Shown here piece by piece: positions 1-7,611 of a stretch of DNA of 64,000 nucleotides (its first letter is position 1; the number at the start of each line of letters is the position of its first letter). The translations under genes and the position numbers were made by a program. Location of the stretch: positions 439,251 to 503,250 of the forward strand of contig JAVHLR010000001.1 of assembly GCA_031082005.1 (NCBI GenBank), read 5' to 3'. The stretch is from Patescibacteria group bacterium. Its GTDB lineage: Bacteria; Patescibacteriota; Patescibacteriia; 2-12-FULL-60-25. Under the pieces are notes generated by a model. The model did not search any database and was not told where the DNA came from. It saw nothing but the letters and a program-made list of their open reading frames with translations.

Positions 1-1538
1 TCCTGCACGAAGATGTTGTTTCTGATGGTCGGATTGATGTTGGCTGGGCGCCCGGCTTCCGGCTCCCAGTCCTGGAAGATTACGCCGTAATACAGCGGCG
101 CATGGTAATTCTTGCCGGCATTGATGACCGTGTTGTTCTCGACTAAGGCATTCTTGCTGGAGAAGAGCCCGATGCCAGCACCACCGCTGTTCCTGACTAG
201 ATTGCCGCGAACGACTCCGCCGATGTTTTCGTAATATCCCGGATTCACCGTAAGATCGAAATATTCCGGGCTCGTATCAAAGCCGATGAGTATCCCGCCG
301 GAGCCGGAATCCCAAATCTGATTGTTTATCACCCGGCAGTTCGTGGCACCGCCCTTGCAGTAGATCGCGTTGGAACATGTATTGTGGATGCGGTTGTTCT
401 CGACCAGCAAGTTATCTCCGTTCACGTTATCGATGCCTTCGGCGTTGCAGTCATCGGGCGACTGCATAAGGCCGGTCGAATAGATCTCACTATTGCGGAT
501 CGTCACATTGTCCACGTTCGGCTTGACCTTGATCGCATCGCGTCCGGTGTCGTGGATGATGCAATTCTCGATAGTCACGTCTTTGACGCCACTGCGGTCA
601 GCCTCGCCCCAATCCCATTTTGTCTCCATGGAGATCCCATAGAATCCACCGACGATCTCGATATTTTTGATGATTGCGCCATCTGCATCCACATCAACTC
701 TGACGGCGATATCTTCGCCTTCCGTTGCTGATGTCTTTATGATGGCCTTTTGCGCTCCGCTTGAGGTTAGCGTGATATGCGGCTCACGAACCCTGACTTC
801 ACCTTCTTCGTACGTTCCTGGACCGATCGCTATTGTCGTATGCGGTTCTGCGATAGAAAGCGCGTGGGCAATCGTCTGAAAAGGTTTTGCGCTCGAGCCG
901 TCTCCGCTTCCATTGTTGCCTGTCTTTGCGACGTAGATTGTCGCGGTGCTGCTGTCAGGAGGAGTCTGCGGCGGGGGATTGTCGGTGTTGCCGCTTTGAT
1001 CGGTTCCGCCGAGTAACGTTGCAAGAGTCTGGTATTTGTTGAGCAAGTAGGTCTTGGAGAAATCTGCGGAGGAATAGATGGGCAAACCTATCTTATAGCC
1101 GGTGAAGTAACCGACCGATAAGTCATTCACCTGCTTGGCCCAATCTACGCCGTACAGGTCCTTGGCGACCTGTTCACTCGTCACCCAGCGCAGTTCTCCA
1201 TTCTCTCCGACGGCATAGACTTTAGGATCGCTCGTGATCTTGATCATCTTGTATCCAGGACGATATCTGACGTTGCCTCCGATCTGCATGGCAGCCAGCT
1301 CCTGATCGGTTATCGTGACGACACCGCTAAAATCTCCGTACCAACTGAAGAAAGTCTTCTCATCGGGAAAGACGTAACGCTTCCCGTCGCTATGATAATG
1401 ATAGACGGCTGGTTGCGAAGCTTTGACCAAGGTGCCGCTGTTTACCGCGCCCGCTGTTTGCGGCGACGATATCGAGAAAAATACCGCAACCACACAAATT
1501 ACAGCAATCCGATATTTTGAGAAAGTGAAGTTATTCAT
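1..1538 (-). CDS. Secreted right-handed beta-helix repeat protein, partial
   Basis: The reading frame is open from the ATG at 1538 to the window edge, so the C-terminus is missing (about 512 residues visible). Residues 1-31 form a signal peptide ending near the A-G-A of QTAGA. Residues about 40-165 form a compact domain with the pattern KVYAVGENGELRWV followed by LYG..W...V.D, which I recognise only as a recurrent N-terminal module of secreted proteins. A Pro-rich linker (NPPPQTPPDSS) follows near residue 188. The rest shows the NosD/pectate-lyase style beta-helix rhythm, with repeats such as VTIENCIIHDTGRDAIK, VTIRNSEIYSTG, LLVENNRIHN and ALVENNTVINAG. Such folds bind or cleave polysaccharides, but no catalytic residues can be assigned. 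It probably acts outside the cell. No SD site is evident upstream. Confidence 0.85.
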   Translation of the reverse strand, partial: MNNFTFSKYRIAVICVVAVFFSISSPQTAGAVNSGTLVKASQPAVYHYHSDGKRYVFPDEKTFFSWYGDFSGVVTITDQELAAMQIGGNVRYRPGYKMIKITSDPKVYAVGENGELRWVTSEQVAKDLYGVDWAKQVNDLSVGYFTGYKIGLPIYSSADFSKTYLLNKYQTLATLLGGTDQSGNTDNPPPQTPPDSSTATIYVAKTGNNGSGDGSSAKPFQTIAHALSIAEPHTTIAIGPGTYEEGEVRVREPHITLTSSGAQKAIIKTSATEGEDIAVRVDVDADGAIIKNIEIVGGFYGISMETKWDWGEADRSGVKDVTIENCIIHDTGRDAIKVKPNVDNVTIRNSEIYSTGLMQSPDDCNAEGIDNVNGDNLLVENNRIHNTCSNAIYCKGGATNCRVINNQIWDSGSGGILIGFDTSPEYFDLTVNPGYYENIGGVVRGNLVRNSGGAGIGLFSSKNALVENNTVINAGKNYHAPLYYGVIFQDWEPEAGRPANINPTIRNNIFVQ

Positions 1539-1759
1539 ATAGTTATCGTCGGATTTTTACAGAGTCATATCTTTAACAAAATCATCATCGACCCAAAAGC
1601 ACAAGCCTAACTGTTGATAAGTTCTTTTAAAGCTAAAAAAAGGGGATATTTTCGGCACGTTGCAGAACGACCAAAGTGCGTTATGACGGTCCCTGATGTC
1701 GATATTCCCAGGCTTATCTGCTGCTGTGTGTCACAGGCTGGGTCAAAATCAAAAAAAAA

Positions 1760-2977
1760 CTAAGGCATCGCACGCATGATATAGACCACGCCAGCCTTAT
1801 CATCGCTGATGAACAGCTTCCCGTCATCCGTCGCGATCAGATCGACCGGCCTCCCGATGGCTTGATTCTCTGACGTCAACCAACCGGTGATGAAATCTTG
1901 GATTTCGCCCGTCACGTTACCTTGTTCGTCCAAAGGTACCCTCACGACTTTATACCCTGTCGGAACGCTCCTGTTCCATGAACCATGATAGGCGATCAAT
2001 AGATCTTGTCGCCAATCGGCCGGCCAGGCGTCTGTTGCTGGGATGAAAGCCAAGCCCAACGGTGCGGAGTGCGCCGGCAGTTCGATCTTGGGCGCTGTCG
2101 TCGTCTGGCAAAAATCTTTTTTGCTGTTTCGTATATCGAAAGCGTCATCATGCGACTTGTCCCCGAAGCACCAGGGCCAACCGTAATCGTTTTCTTGGAA
2201 TAGGATATTTACCTCGTCCGGCGGCAAATCATCACCCAGTAAATCCCGACCCATCTCTGTACCCCAGATTTCATGTGTCACCGGGTGCTGCGTGATGAAG
2301 ACGGCATTGCGCAGACCTTTTGCGAAAGTAACGATGTCTCCGCCGTCTCTGTTCATGGAGATCACAGATGCCCGGTAGGGCTGACTCTCGATACATGTGT
2401 CACACGACGAACCTACGGATACGAGCAGACGATCGCCGTCAAAGGTCATGGTCCTGGTGGTATGCCTACCGCCTGACGGTAAGCTGACCGGCAGATAGAT
2501 TTTTTCGTTTCTTGCGACGTCGTAGATGAATATCTTTGTCTCTTCCGCGACAAAAAGCCTGTTGGGGTCGGCAGGATCAAACGTCAAGCCGTGCGGTTTC
2601 CGCAGGCCGCGGAGCACGACTTGCTGCCTGATGTTCTGTCCATCAAAAGCGATTCTGCTCACCGTGCCTTGCGATGGTTGGGAGACCCAGATGTTTTTCT
2701 GTTCATCCACGGCCATGTCTCGCGCACCAGGGACATCTCGGGAAAAGGTGCTGACGCGCCACCCAGCAGGCGTTTTCAACGGAGAATATTCTTCGAGTCG
2801 GTCAACCGCCGTGTCGCTTGATGAGGTGACCTGTGGGATTTTTGCGAGCTCGCTCTGGGGGACAGGGGAGAGAACCGGTTGTATCCCGCGATAGACTCGA
2901 TAACCGTAAATACCGCTCGCTGAAATCAACAAGATAAGGCTCACCGCAAAAGCGATCTTTTTTATTTGCGGCGACAT
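1760..2977 (-). CDS. PQQ-dependent sugar dehydrogenase-like beta-propeller protein
   Basis: A 405-aa protein of the glucose/sorbosone dehydrogenase family, anchored by an N-terminal helix (residues about 4-25). The start is taken at 2977 (MSPQIKKIAF). In-frame ATGs at 2995 and 3028 would add 6 or 17 residues ahead of the same helix, and no SD distinguishes them. The diagnostic segment GRDLLGDDLPPDEVNIL followed by DYGWPWCFGD matches the PQQ-sugar dehydrogenase signature. Repeats resembling NHL/propeller blades (KPHGLTFDPADPNRLFVAEE, PVDLIATDDGKLFISDD) fill the rest. Members of the family oxidise sugars with PQQ or act as extracytoplasmic propellers without known activity. No PQQ synthesis genes are in the window, so activity is uncertain. 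Confidence 0.8.
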   Translation of the reverse strand: MSPQIKKIAFAVSLILLISASGIYGYRVYRGIQPVLSPVPQSELAKIPQVTSSSDTAVDRLEEYSPLKTPAGWRVSTFSRDVPGARDMAVDEQKNIWVSQPSQGTVSRIAFDGQNIRQQVVLRGLRKPHGLTFDPADPNRLFVAEETKIFIYDVARNEKIYLPVSLPSGGRHTTRTMTFDGDRLLVSVGSSCDTCIESQPYRASVISMNRDGGDIVTFAKGLRNAVFITQHPVTHEIWGTEMGRDLLGDDLPPDEVNILFQENDYGWPWCFGDKSHDDAFDIRNSKKDFCQTTTAPKIELPAHSAPLGLAFIPATDAWPADWRQDLLIAYHGSWNRSVPTGYKVVRVPLDEQGNVTGEIQDFITGWLTSENQAIGRPVDLIATDDGKLFISDDKAGVVYIMRAMP

Positions 2978-3104
2978 GTGGTGCGTGAAAAACATATACT
3001 TGATATTCAAAATGTAGCAAATCCGCACATTAAAAGGAATTTATGATTGCGCTTGTTCGGCGGTAGATGTAATCTTTCCGCAAAATCATCCATCCCATCT
3101 AACT

Positions 3105-4160
3105 ATGACCAAGCTCAAAATCATCGTCGCCGTCGTAATTCTCCTGATCGCTGGAGGAGCAGCTTATTTCGTCATTACTCGTGCCGGAGAACCGAGCGGG
3201 ACGGTCATCGGGAAGGATAGTGCTGACGCGTTTTCAGGAACAAAACAGGAGTACGGACTAATCGCAGCCGACGGCGGTTCGATCGCTCTCGCATCCACGA
3301 AAATCTCTTTTCCTCCGGAGTCCCTGAAATCAGATGCGGTAATCCAAGTCTCGGAGATGCCGCAATCATCCGACCGGGAAGTCGTCGTACCTGGTTTCGA
3401 ACTGACGGAAAAGGGCAAATCTTCGGGTCCGGAGATGACGTCTCCTGCTCTCATCGTCTTCACTCTTGATGACGTCGACTCCACGGCTCTCTCCATCTTC
3501 CGCTATACGGACGACGGCTATAAGCTCATCCCGTCGCACGTCGCGCAGAAAGACGGTAAGACCGTCGTGTATGCCGGAGTCGCACACTTCTCATCATATG
3601 GCGTTCGCCGTCTCCTTAACGGAGAGTCTGCCGACAAGACGGAATACCCCGACTACAACTGGGTGATTTACGCACAAGACAGCTACGATATCGACTCGGG
3701 AGCCATGAAGCGCAAAGTCACCTTGGATTTTAAAGCAGTCAACACTTCGGGCGATATCGCCGGTGAATACAAAGGATATGCGCATGCCAAGACTTCGAAT
3801 GATATGGATATCGGCGACGGCGGCGTCACGGCTGATTCATCGGTTAACGACGACAGTGTGAGCTTCAGTCTTGAGCCTTACGTCGAGCTGGGTGATCTCG
3901 TAGAACGTGATGATGGACTGGCTAATCTTGAGCCGGAAAAATTACCTGACTTCATGGGGCAGGGCAGCCTAAATATGAGCGGCGCTGGATCCGGTACTGT
4001 CTCGGCACGGGGTTATACCTATGGGGCGGGCCTGAAAGTTCAGGATTCACATGATGCTCTGACTGTATCCGTTACCGGCCCGCTGGTCCGCCTTACGGTA
4101 AACGTGAACGGTATCGGAACTCTGTACTTCGACGGCTACGTCCGTGGCGAAGCAAAATGA
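3105..4160 (+). CDS. Membrane-anchored hypothetical protein
   Basis: A 351-aa protein with one N-terminal helix (residues about 5-25) and a long extracytoplasmic part. Residues about 55-165 (GSIALASTKISFPPESLKSD, then FRYTDDGYKLIPS and VAHFSSYGV) resemble beta-sandwich modules of the ZU5 type, but this is a weak resemblance. The C-terminal half is rich in Ser, Asp and Gly and has alternating beta-strand character. No enzyme motif is visible. It lies divergently from the sugar dehydrogenase-like gene and upstream of another membrane protein on the same strand. I do not recognise the family. Confidence 0.75.
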   Translation: MTKLKIIVAVVILLIAGGAAYFVITRAGEPSGTVIGKDSADAFSGTKQEYGLIAADGGSIALASTKISFPPESLKSDAVIQVSEMPQSSDREVVVPGFELTEKGKSSGPEMTSPALIVFTLDDVDSTALSIFRYTDDGYKLIPSHVAQKDGKTVVYAGVAHFSSYGVRRLLNGESADKTEYPDYNWVIYAQDSYDIDSGAMKRKVTLDFKAVNTSGDIAGEYKGYAHAKTSNDMDIGDGGVTADSSVNDDSVSFSLEPYVELGDLVERDDGLANLEPEKLPDFMGQGSLNMSGAGSGTVSARGYTYGAGLKVQDSHDALTVSVTGPLVRLTVNVNGIGTLYFDGYVRGEAK

Positions 4161-4201
4161 GGCTCGTCATCCGCGCCATCCAAAGCAACAGGAAAAAATG
4201 C

Positions 4202-4207
4202 TATACT
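4202..4207 (+). promoter_or_regulatory. -10 box of a near-leaderless gene
   Basis: TATACT lies 10 nt before the ATG at 4218 with no SD site between, so the transcript would carry only a few untranslated bases. The same arrangement precedes several other genes in the window. Confidence 0.45.
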
Positions 4208-4217
4208 TATCCCAGAT

Positions 4218-4724
4218 ATGCCGTATAGCAAAGAATTTTTGGATCAGATGGCGCAGTCCCAAGAGGCTTTCATTTGGGAAGCCCCGGCCTGGGAGCTTCA
4301 GGATCGCGGTCCGCGCTGGTATCTTTGGATGGGTGCAGCCGTCCTGCTGCTTACCGGCTATGCTATCTACACGGCCAATTATCTCTTTGCTTTCATCATT
4401 TTGCTGACAGCAATTATCCTGGTCATCGCCGGAGAACAGAAAACACGCAAAATCTTGGTTCAAATCGGCGACAACGGCGTCGTGTATGATGGACGTCTGT
4501 TCAGATTCGACGAACTGCACAATTTCGCCATCATCTATCAGCCTCCGCAGACAAAAGTCTTATATATCGAGCCGAATAGCGTGCGCCATCCCAGGCTAAG
4601 GATTTCGTTGGAAGACGAAGATCCGGTGGCTTTGCGTAACCATTTACGGCAGTACCTGACCGAGGATCTGGACTTGCAGGATGAACATTATTCTGATATT
4701 GTCGCACGGCTACTGAAGCTCTAA
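4218..4724 (+). CDS. Two-helix membrane protein with a PH-like tail
   Basis: A 168-aa protein. A cytoplasmic-looking start (SQEAFIWEAPAWELQDRGPRWY) is followed by two adjacent transmembrane helices at about 36-52 and 55-75. A beta-rich C-terminal part (KILVQIGDNGVVYDGRLFRF, then FAIIYQPPQTKVLYIEPNS) resembles bacterial PH-like membrane domains. Small proteins of this layout are common in Patescibacteria genomes, and their function is unknown. The gene appears to have its own -10 box 10 nt upstream. Confidence 0.75.
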   Translation: MPYSKEFLDQMAQSQEAFIWEAPAWELQDRGPRWYLWMGAAVLLLTGYAIYTANYLFAFIILLTAIILVIAGEQKTRKILVQIGDNGVVYDGRLFRFDELHNFAIIYQPPQTKVLYIEPNSVRHPRLRISLEDEDPVALRNHLRQYLTEDLDLQDEHYSDIVARLLKL

Positions 4725-4767
4725 ATGGAGCATAAAGCAGCGAAAAAGCCATTTTTTGGTCAAATCC

Positions 4768-4898
4768 GCGGCCGTAGCTCCCCGATGTCGCTGTGCTCTT
4801 CGGGGCACGCGGCTGGATAGAGCGTCCCGATGGACATCGGGAAGGTCAGACAGCTTGCCCCGAAGAACATCGGGGGTCGAATCGTCTCGGTTGGATCA
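4768..4898 (+). pseudogene. tRNA-Arg-derived pseudocopy with palindromic inserts in its arms
   Basis: Starts with the same 13 bases as the real tRNA gene downstream (GCGGCCGTAGCTC) and ends with the same T-arm 3' side (AATCGTCTCGG). The D arm, anticodon arm and T arm have each been replaced or extended by hairpins of the CCCGA...TCGGG type. The anticodon arm now reads CCCGATGGACATCGGG, so no anticodon remains. The acceptor stem is mostly unpaired and the CCA end is lost (ATCA). It cannot be a working tRNA. Confidence 0.7.
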
Positions 4899-4922
4899 TT
4901 AAGAAAGCGAGTCAAGTATTAT

Positions 4923-4999
4923 GCGGCCGTAGCTCAGCTGGATAGAGCGCCTCCCTGCGAAGGAGGAGGTCAGACGTTCGAATCGTCTCGGTCGCACCA
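4923..4999 (+). tRNA. tRNA-Arg, anticodon GCG
   Basis: A 77-nt cloverleaf. The acceptor stem GCGGCCG pairs with CGGTCGC with one G-T pair. The D arm contains AGCTCAGCTGGATAGAGC. The anticodon stem CCTCC/GGAGG encloses the loop CTGCGAA, giving anticodon GCG for codon CGC. The T arm GACG TTCGAAT CGTC is canonical. CCA is encoded at 4997-4999. Most bacteria instead read CGN codons with an ACG (inosine) tRNA. The gene sits between two degenerate copies of itself and is followed by a terminator hairpin. Confidence 0.93.
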
Positions 5000-5028
5000 G
5001 CACAAACCCCCGTTAATAGCGGGGGTTT
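4981..5028 (+). repeat. 48-bp direct repeat, copy 1 (tRNA 3' end plus terminator)
   Basis: Covers the T-arm 3' side, acceptor, CCA and terminator hairpin of tRNA-Arg. It recurs exactly at 5385-5432. The two copies bound the GIY-YIG gene and a tRNA pseudocopy, as left and right ends of a tRNA-targeted insertion or of a tandem duplication would. Confidence 0.85.
5004..5028 (+). terminator. Hairpin downstream of tRNA-Arg
   Basis: AAACCCCCG / CGGGGGTTT, 9-bp stem with a 7-nt loop, beginning 5 nt after the tRNA CCA end. The downstream T tract is short. An identical hairpin is at 5408-5432. Confidence 0.6.
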
Positions 5029-5062
5029 GACGTTGATGTTTATTTGTGGCAGCAGTATTAGT

Positions 5063-5326
5063 ATGGCTTATCTATATATCCTTTTTTCGAAGAAGATAAA
5101 TCGTTATTACGTAGGTTCGACGGATGACCCCGACCGTCGGATCTCTGAACACCAGCGCGGTCAATCGAGGTATACTTCCACGGGCAGGCCATGGGTGTTA
5201 ATGCATTTACAGTATTTTTCAGACAAAGAATCAGCAGCGAGGGCAGAAGCCAAAATCAAATCGTGGAAGAACAGATCAATCATAAAACGCATTATCTCTG
5301 ATGGTCGTTTCGAATCAGCTGGATAG
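5063..5326 (+). CDS. Single-domain GIY-YIG endonuclease-like protein
   Basis: An 87-aa protein starting MAYLYILFSKKINRYYVGST, which gives the GIY-YIG core as Y-I-L and Y-V-G. It continues with DDPDRRISEHQRG (the R and H typical of the YhbQ/UPF0213 group) and the late conserved E in EAKIKSW. The start at 5063 is preferred to the longer in-frame ATG at 5027, because family members begin immediately before the GIY strand. The last residues (ESAG) and the stop codon lie inside tRNA-derived sequence (CAGCTGGATAG), so the gene runs directly into the pseudocopy. It probably cleaves DNA; homing or mobility is an inference from the flanking repeats. Confidence 0.85.
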   Translation: MAYLYILFSKKINRYYVGSTDDPDRRISEHQRGQSRYTSTGRPWVLMHLQYFSDKESAARAEAKIKSWKNRSIIKRIISDGRFESAG

Positions 5327-5403
5327 GGCGTCCCGATGGACATCGGGAAGGTCAGACGACTCGCCCCGATGGACATCGGGGTTCAATCGTCTCGGTCGCA
5401 CCA
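5315..5403 (+). pseudogene. Second tRNA-Arg-derived pseudocopy with palindromic inserts
   Basis: Retains the D arm (TCAGCTGGATAGGGCG), the variable region (AGGTCAGACG) and the whole 3' end with CCA. The anticodon arm is replaced by CCCGATGGACATCGGG, and the T loop carries a second insert CCCCGATGGACATCGGGG. The 5' acceptor strand is missing, since that part is the end of the GIY-YIG gene. It is not a functional tRNA. Confidence 0.7.
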
Positions 5404-5432
5404 GCACAAACCCCCGTTAATAGCGGGGGTTT
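5385..5432 (+). repeat. 48-bp direct repeat, copy 2
   Basis: Identical to 4981-5028, including the terminator hairpin (5408-5432). It marks the right border of the 404-bp unit that holds the GIY-YIG gene. Confidence 0.85.
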
Positions 5433-5517
5433 ACTGTTGTGGATTTTGGGGTGTCAGCGGCGAATGTCGGCGCAGATGGCATTTGCCTTTGTTTTTCTAC
5501 GCTTGTACGCTAAATCA

Positions 5518-7596
5518 ATGCTCCGCTGGGACGATCCGATATCCTATATCCACAGTCTGTCTTCGTATGACAGGAAGATGTTGAAGTCCTTGGATGCGGC
5601 TGATATCGGCGAATTGCTCAATCTGATACCACGACGTTACGATGATTATTCGAACTTGGCGAAAATCGCTGACATTCCCCTGAACGAACCAGTCACCATC
5701 AAGGCGAAAATCGACGAGATCAAACAAGCCCCGACTTTTCGCCGGCGCTTTACCTTGATCCGCGCAAAAGTGTCTGACGCAAGCGGATCGATCGGCGTGA
5801 CTTGGTTCAACCAACCATGGCTCTTGAAACAGTTGAAAGCAGGGGATGAGATATTCATCTCCGGTGCCGTGACCATGCGTCCGCGCTTCGGCAAGGGCTT
5901 CACCTCACCGCTGTGGGAACCGGCGGACGCAGAGACAGTAGCGGCCGGGAACATCGCGCCAGTGTATCCGCTGACCGGCAATGTCAAGCAAAAGAATCTA
6001 CGGCGTATCATCAGGCAGGCTCTCTCGGAGTTAGAGCCTCCCGAAGATTGGCTCGATGAAAATATTCGGCGACAAACCGAGCTGCCTGACTTGGCGAGCG
6101 CTTACCGTCACATCCACGCACCGGAGTCCTTGGGACAAACTGAACAAGGGAGGCGCCGACTGGCCTTCGACGAGCTTCTGTCGTATCAGCTGGCGTTGCG
6201 TACGGCGCGGCAAGAAGCTGATGCGGCAGGCGCGCCTCAAGTCGCCTTTGATGAAAACTTCGCCAAGAAGTTCACAGCTTCTTTGCCTTTTGAATTGACT
6301 GTCGATCAAAAGAAAGCCGTCTGGTCTGCTGTGCAGGATATGCTGACGGCGCGTCCGATGCGTCGCCTGCTCCAAGGAGATGTCGGCAGCGGCAAGACGG
6401 TGGTTGCCGCGATGCTGGCCGCTTTAGTGCATCGCTCCGGCCAGTCGGCTGCCATCATGGCGCCGACCGATATCCTGGCCAAACAACACGCCCAAACCTT
6501 ACGCCGTCTGCTTGCGCCGCACCACATCCCGCTGGTCCTGTTGACCTCTTCTGCGCGGCTCGCATATCAGAACGGAGACGAGCGAAAACTGACTCCAAGT
6601 GAAGCGCGCGAAGTCTTGGCGCAGGGGCGCACGGTCGCCGTCGGTACGCATGCACTGCTTGTCCGCGGAAGCGCGCCTCCTGATTTGGCTCTTGCCGTGA
6701 TCGACGAGCAGCACCGTTTCGGTGTGGCGCAACGTGAGACTCTGGTGGTTGACGCCCGGGAGGACGGTAAAGTCCCGCATCTGTTGTCCATGACGGCGAC
6801 GCCGATACCGCGCTCGTTGACTCTGACTATGTTGGGTGATCTGGATGTCTCGATCATCCGGACAAAACCCATCGGTCGGGCAAAAATCACGACCAAAGTC
6901 TGTGTCGGCGATACCGGCAGGCAGTACGCTTACGACCTGATCCAGGAACAGGTTTCTCTCGGTCGGCAAGCTTTCATCGTATGTCCGCTCATCGATCAAT
7001 CGGACAAGCTCGGAGTGAAAAGCGTCGAAGAAGAGGTCTTGAGGTTACGCAAAGGGCCGCTGAAGGACCTCAAGATAGGTATGGTGCACGGCCGTCTATC
7101 CAACGCGGAAAAAGACGAGGCGATGGGTGATTTCGCCGGCGGCGCAACGCACGTCTTGGTGGCGACCACGGTCGTCGAAGTCGGTGTCGATGTCCCGAAT
7201 GCGACGGTGATGCTGATCGAAGGTGCCGAACGTTTCGGCTTGGCTCAATTGCATCAATTGCGCGGGCGGGTGGGCCGATCGAGCCATGAATCTTTCTGCC
7301 TGCTGGCTGCGTCGGAAGACGCCGGTGTGGCGGATAGGTTGTTCGTCTTGGAACGAACAGACGACGGCTTCAAAGTCGCAGAAGAGGACTTAAAGATCCG
7401 CGGTGCCGGAAACATCCTCGGACTCCAACAAAGCGGCGCGCCGCTGTTCAAAGCCGCACGTCCGGATGATTTGGAGTTGATGGCGATGGCACGCGAGATT
7501 TCGCAAGAGATCGTCCGGACTGACCCTGATTTGCATCAACACCCAAAAATAAAACAGCGCATCGATGGGTTGCGCCAGACGAGCCATAGGGAATAG
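5518..7596 (+). CDS. recG: ATP-dependent DNA helicase RecG
   Basis: A 692-aa protein of normal RecG length when started at 5518 (MLRWDDPISYIHSL). The longer frame from 5437 adds 27 residues that overlap the repeat region and look non-native. The N-terminal wedge/OB domain (residues about 50-200) includes YDDYSNLAKI and GVTWFNQPWL. The helicase core has Walker A GDVGSGKT near 287, the DEQH box near 396, TATPIPRSL, and the TRG-type C-terminal motifs RVGRSSHESFCLL and GAGNILG.LQQSG. It remodels stalled forks and branched recombination intermediates. The gene is convergent with radA, with only 15 nt between. Confidence 0.96.
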   Translation: MLRWDDPISYIHSLSSYDRKMLKSLDAADIGELLNLIPRRYDDYSNLAKIADIPLNEPVTIKAKIDEIKQAPTFRRRFTLIRAKVSDASGSIGVTWFNQPWLLKQLKAGDEIFISGAVTMRPRFGKGFTSPLWEPADAETVAAGNIAPVYPLTGNVKQKNLRRIIRQALSELEPPEDWLDENIRRQTELPDLASAYRHIHAPESLGQTEQGRRRLAFDELLSYQLALRTARQEADAAGAPQVAFDENFAKKFTASLPFELTVDQKKAVWSAVQDMLTARPMRRLLQGDVGSGKTVVAAMLAALVHRSGQSAAIMAPTDILAKQHAQTLRRLLAPHHIPLVLLTSSARLAYQNGDERKLTPSEAREVLAQGRTVAVGTHALLVRGSAPPDLALAVIDEQHRFGVAQRETLVVDAREDGKVPHLLSMTATPIPRSLTLTMLGDLDVSIIRTKPIGRAKITTKVCVGDTGRQYAYDLIQEQVSLGRQAFIVCPLIDQSDKLGVKSVEEEVLRLRKGPLKDLKIGMVHGRLSNAEKDEAMGDFAGGATHVLVATTVVEVGVDVPNATVMLIEGAERFGLAQLHQLRGRVGRSSHESFCLLAASEDAGVADRLFVLERTDDGFKVAEEDLKIRGAGNILGLQQSGAPLFKAARPDDLELMAMAREISQEIVRTDPDLHQHPKIKQRIDGLRQTSHRE

Positions 7597-7611
7597 GGCA
7601 AAGAAACGATT

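Noticed and set aside
384-1016. Plus-strand ORFs opposite the beta-helix gene
   Set aside because: The minus strand is open over the whole stretch with a signal peptide and beta-helix repeats; the plus-strand ORFs are its shadows.
5027-5062. Longer N-terminus for the GIY-YIG protein
   Set aside because: The extra 12 residues overlap the tRNA terminator and do not match the family start.
4768-5403. Palindromic repeats as a CRISPR array
   Set aside because: The copies are tRNA-like and irregularly spaced, there are no uniform spacers, and no cas genes are in the window.
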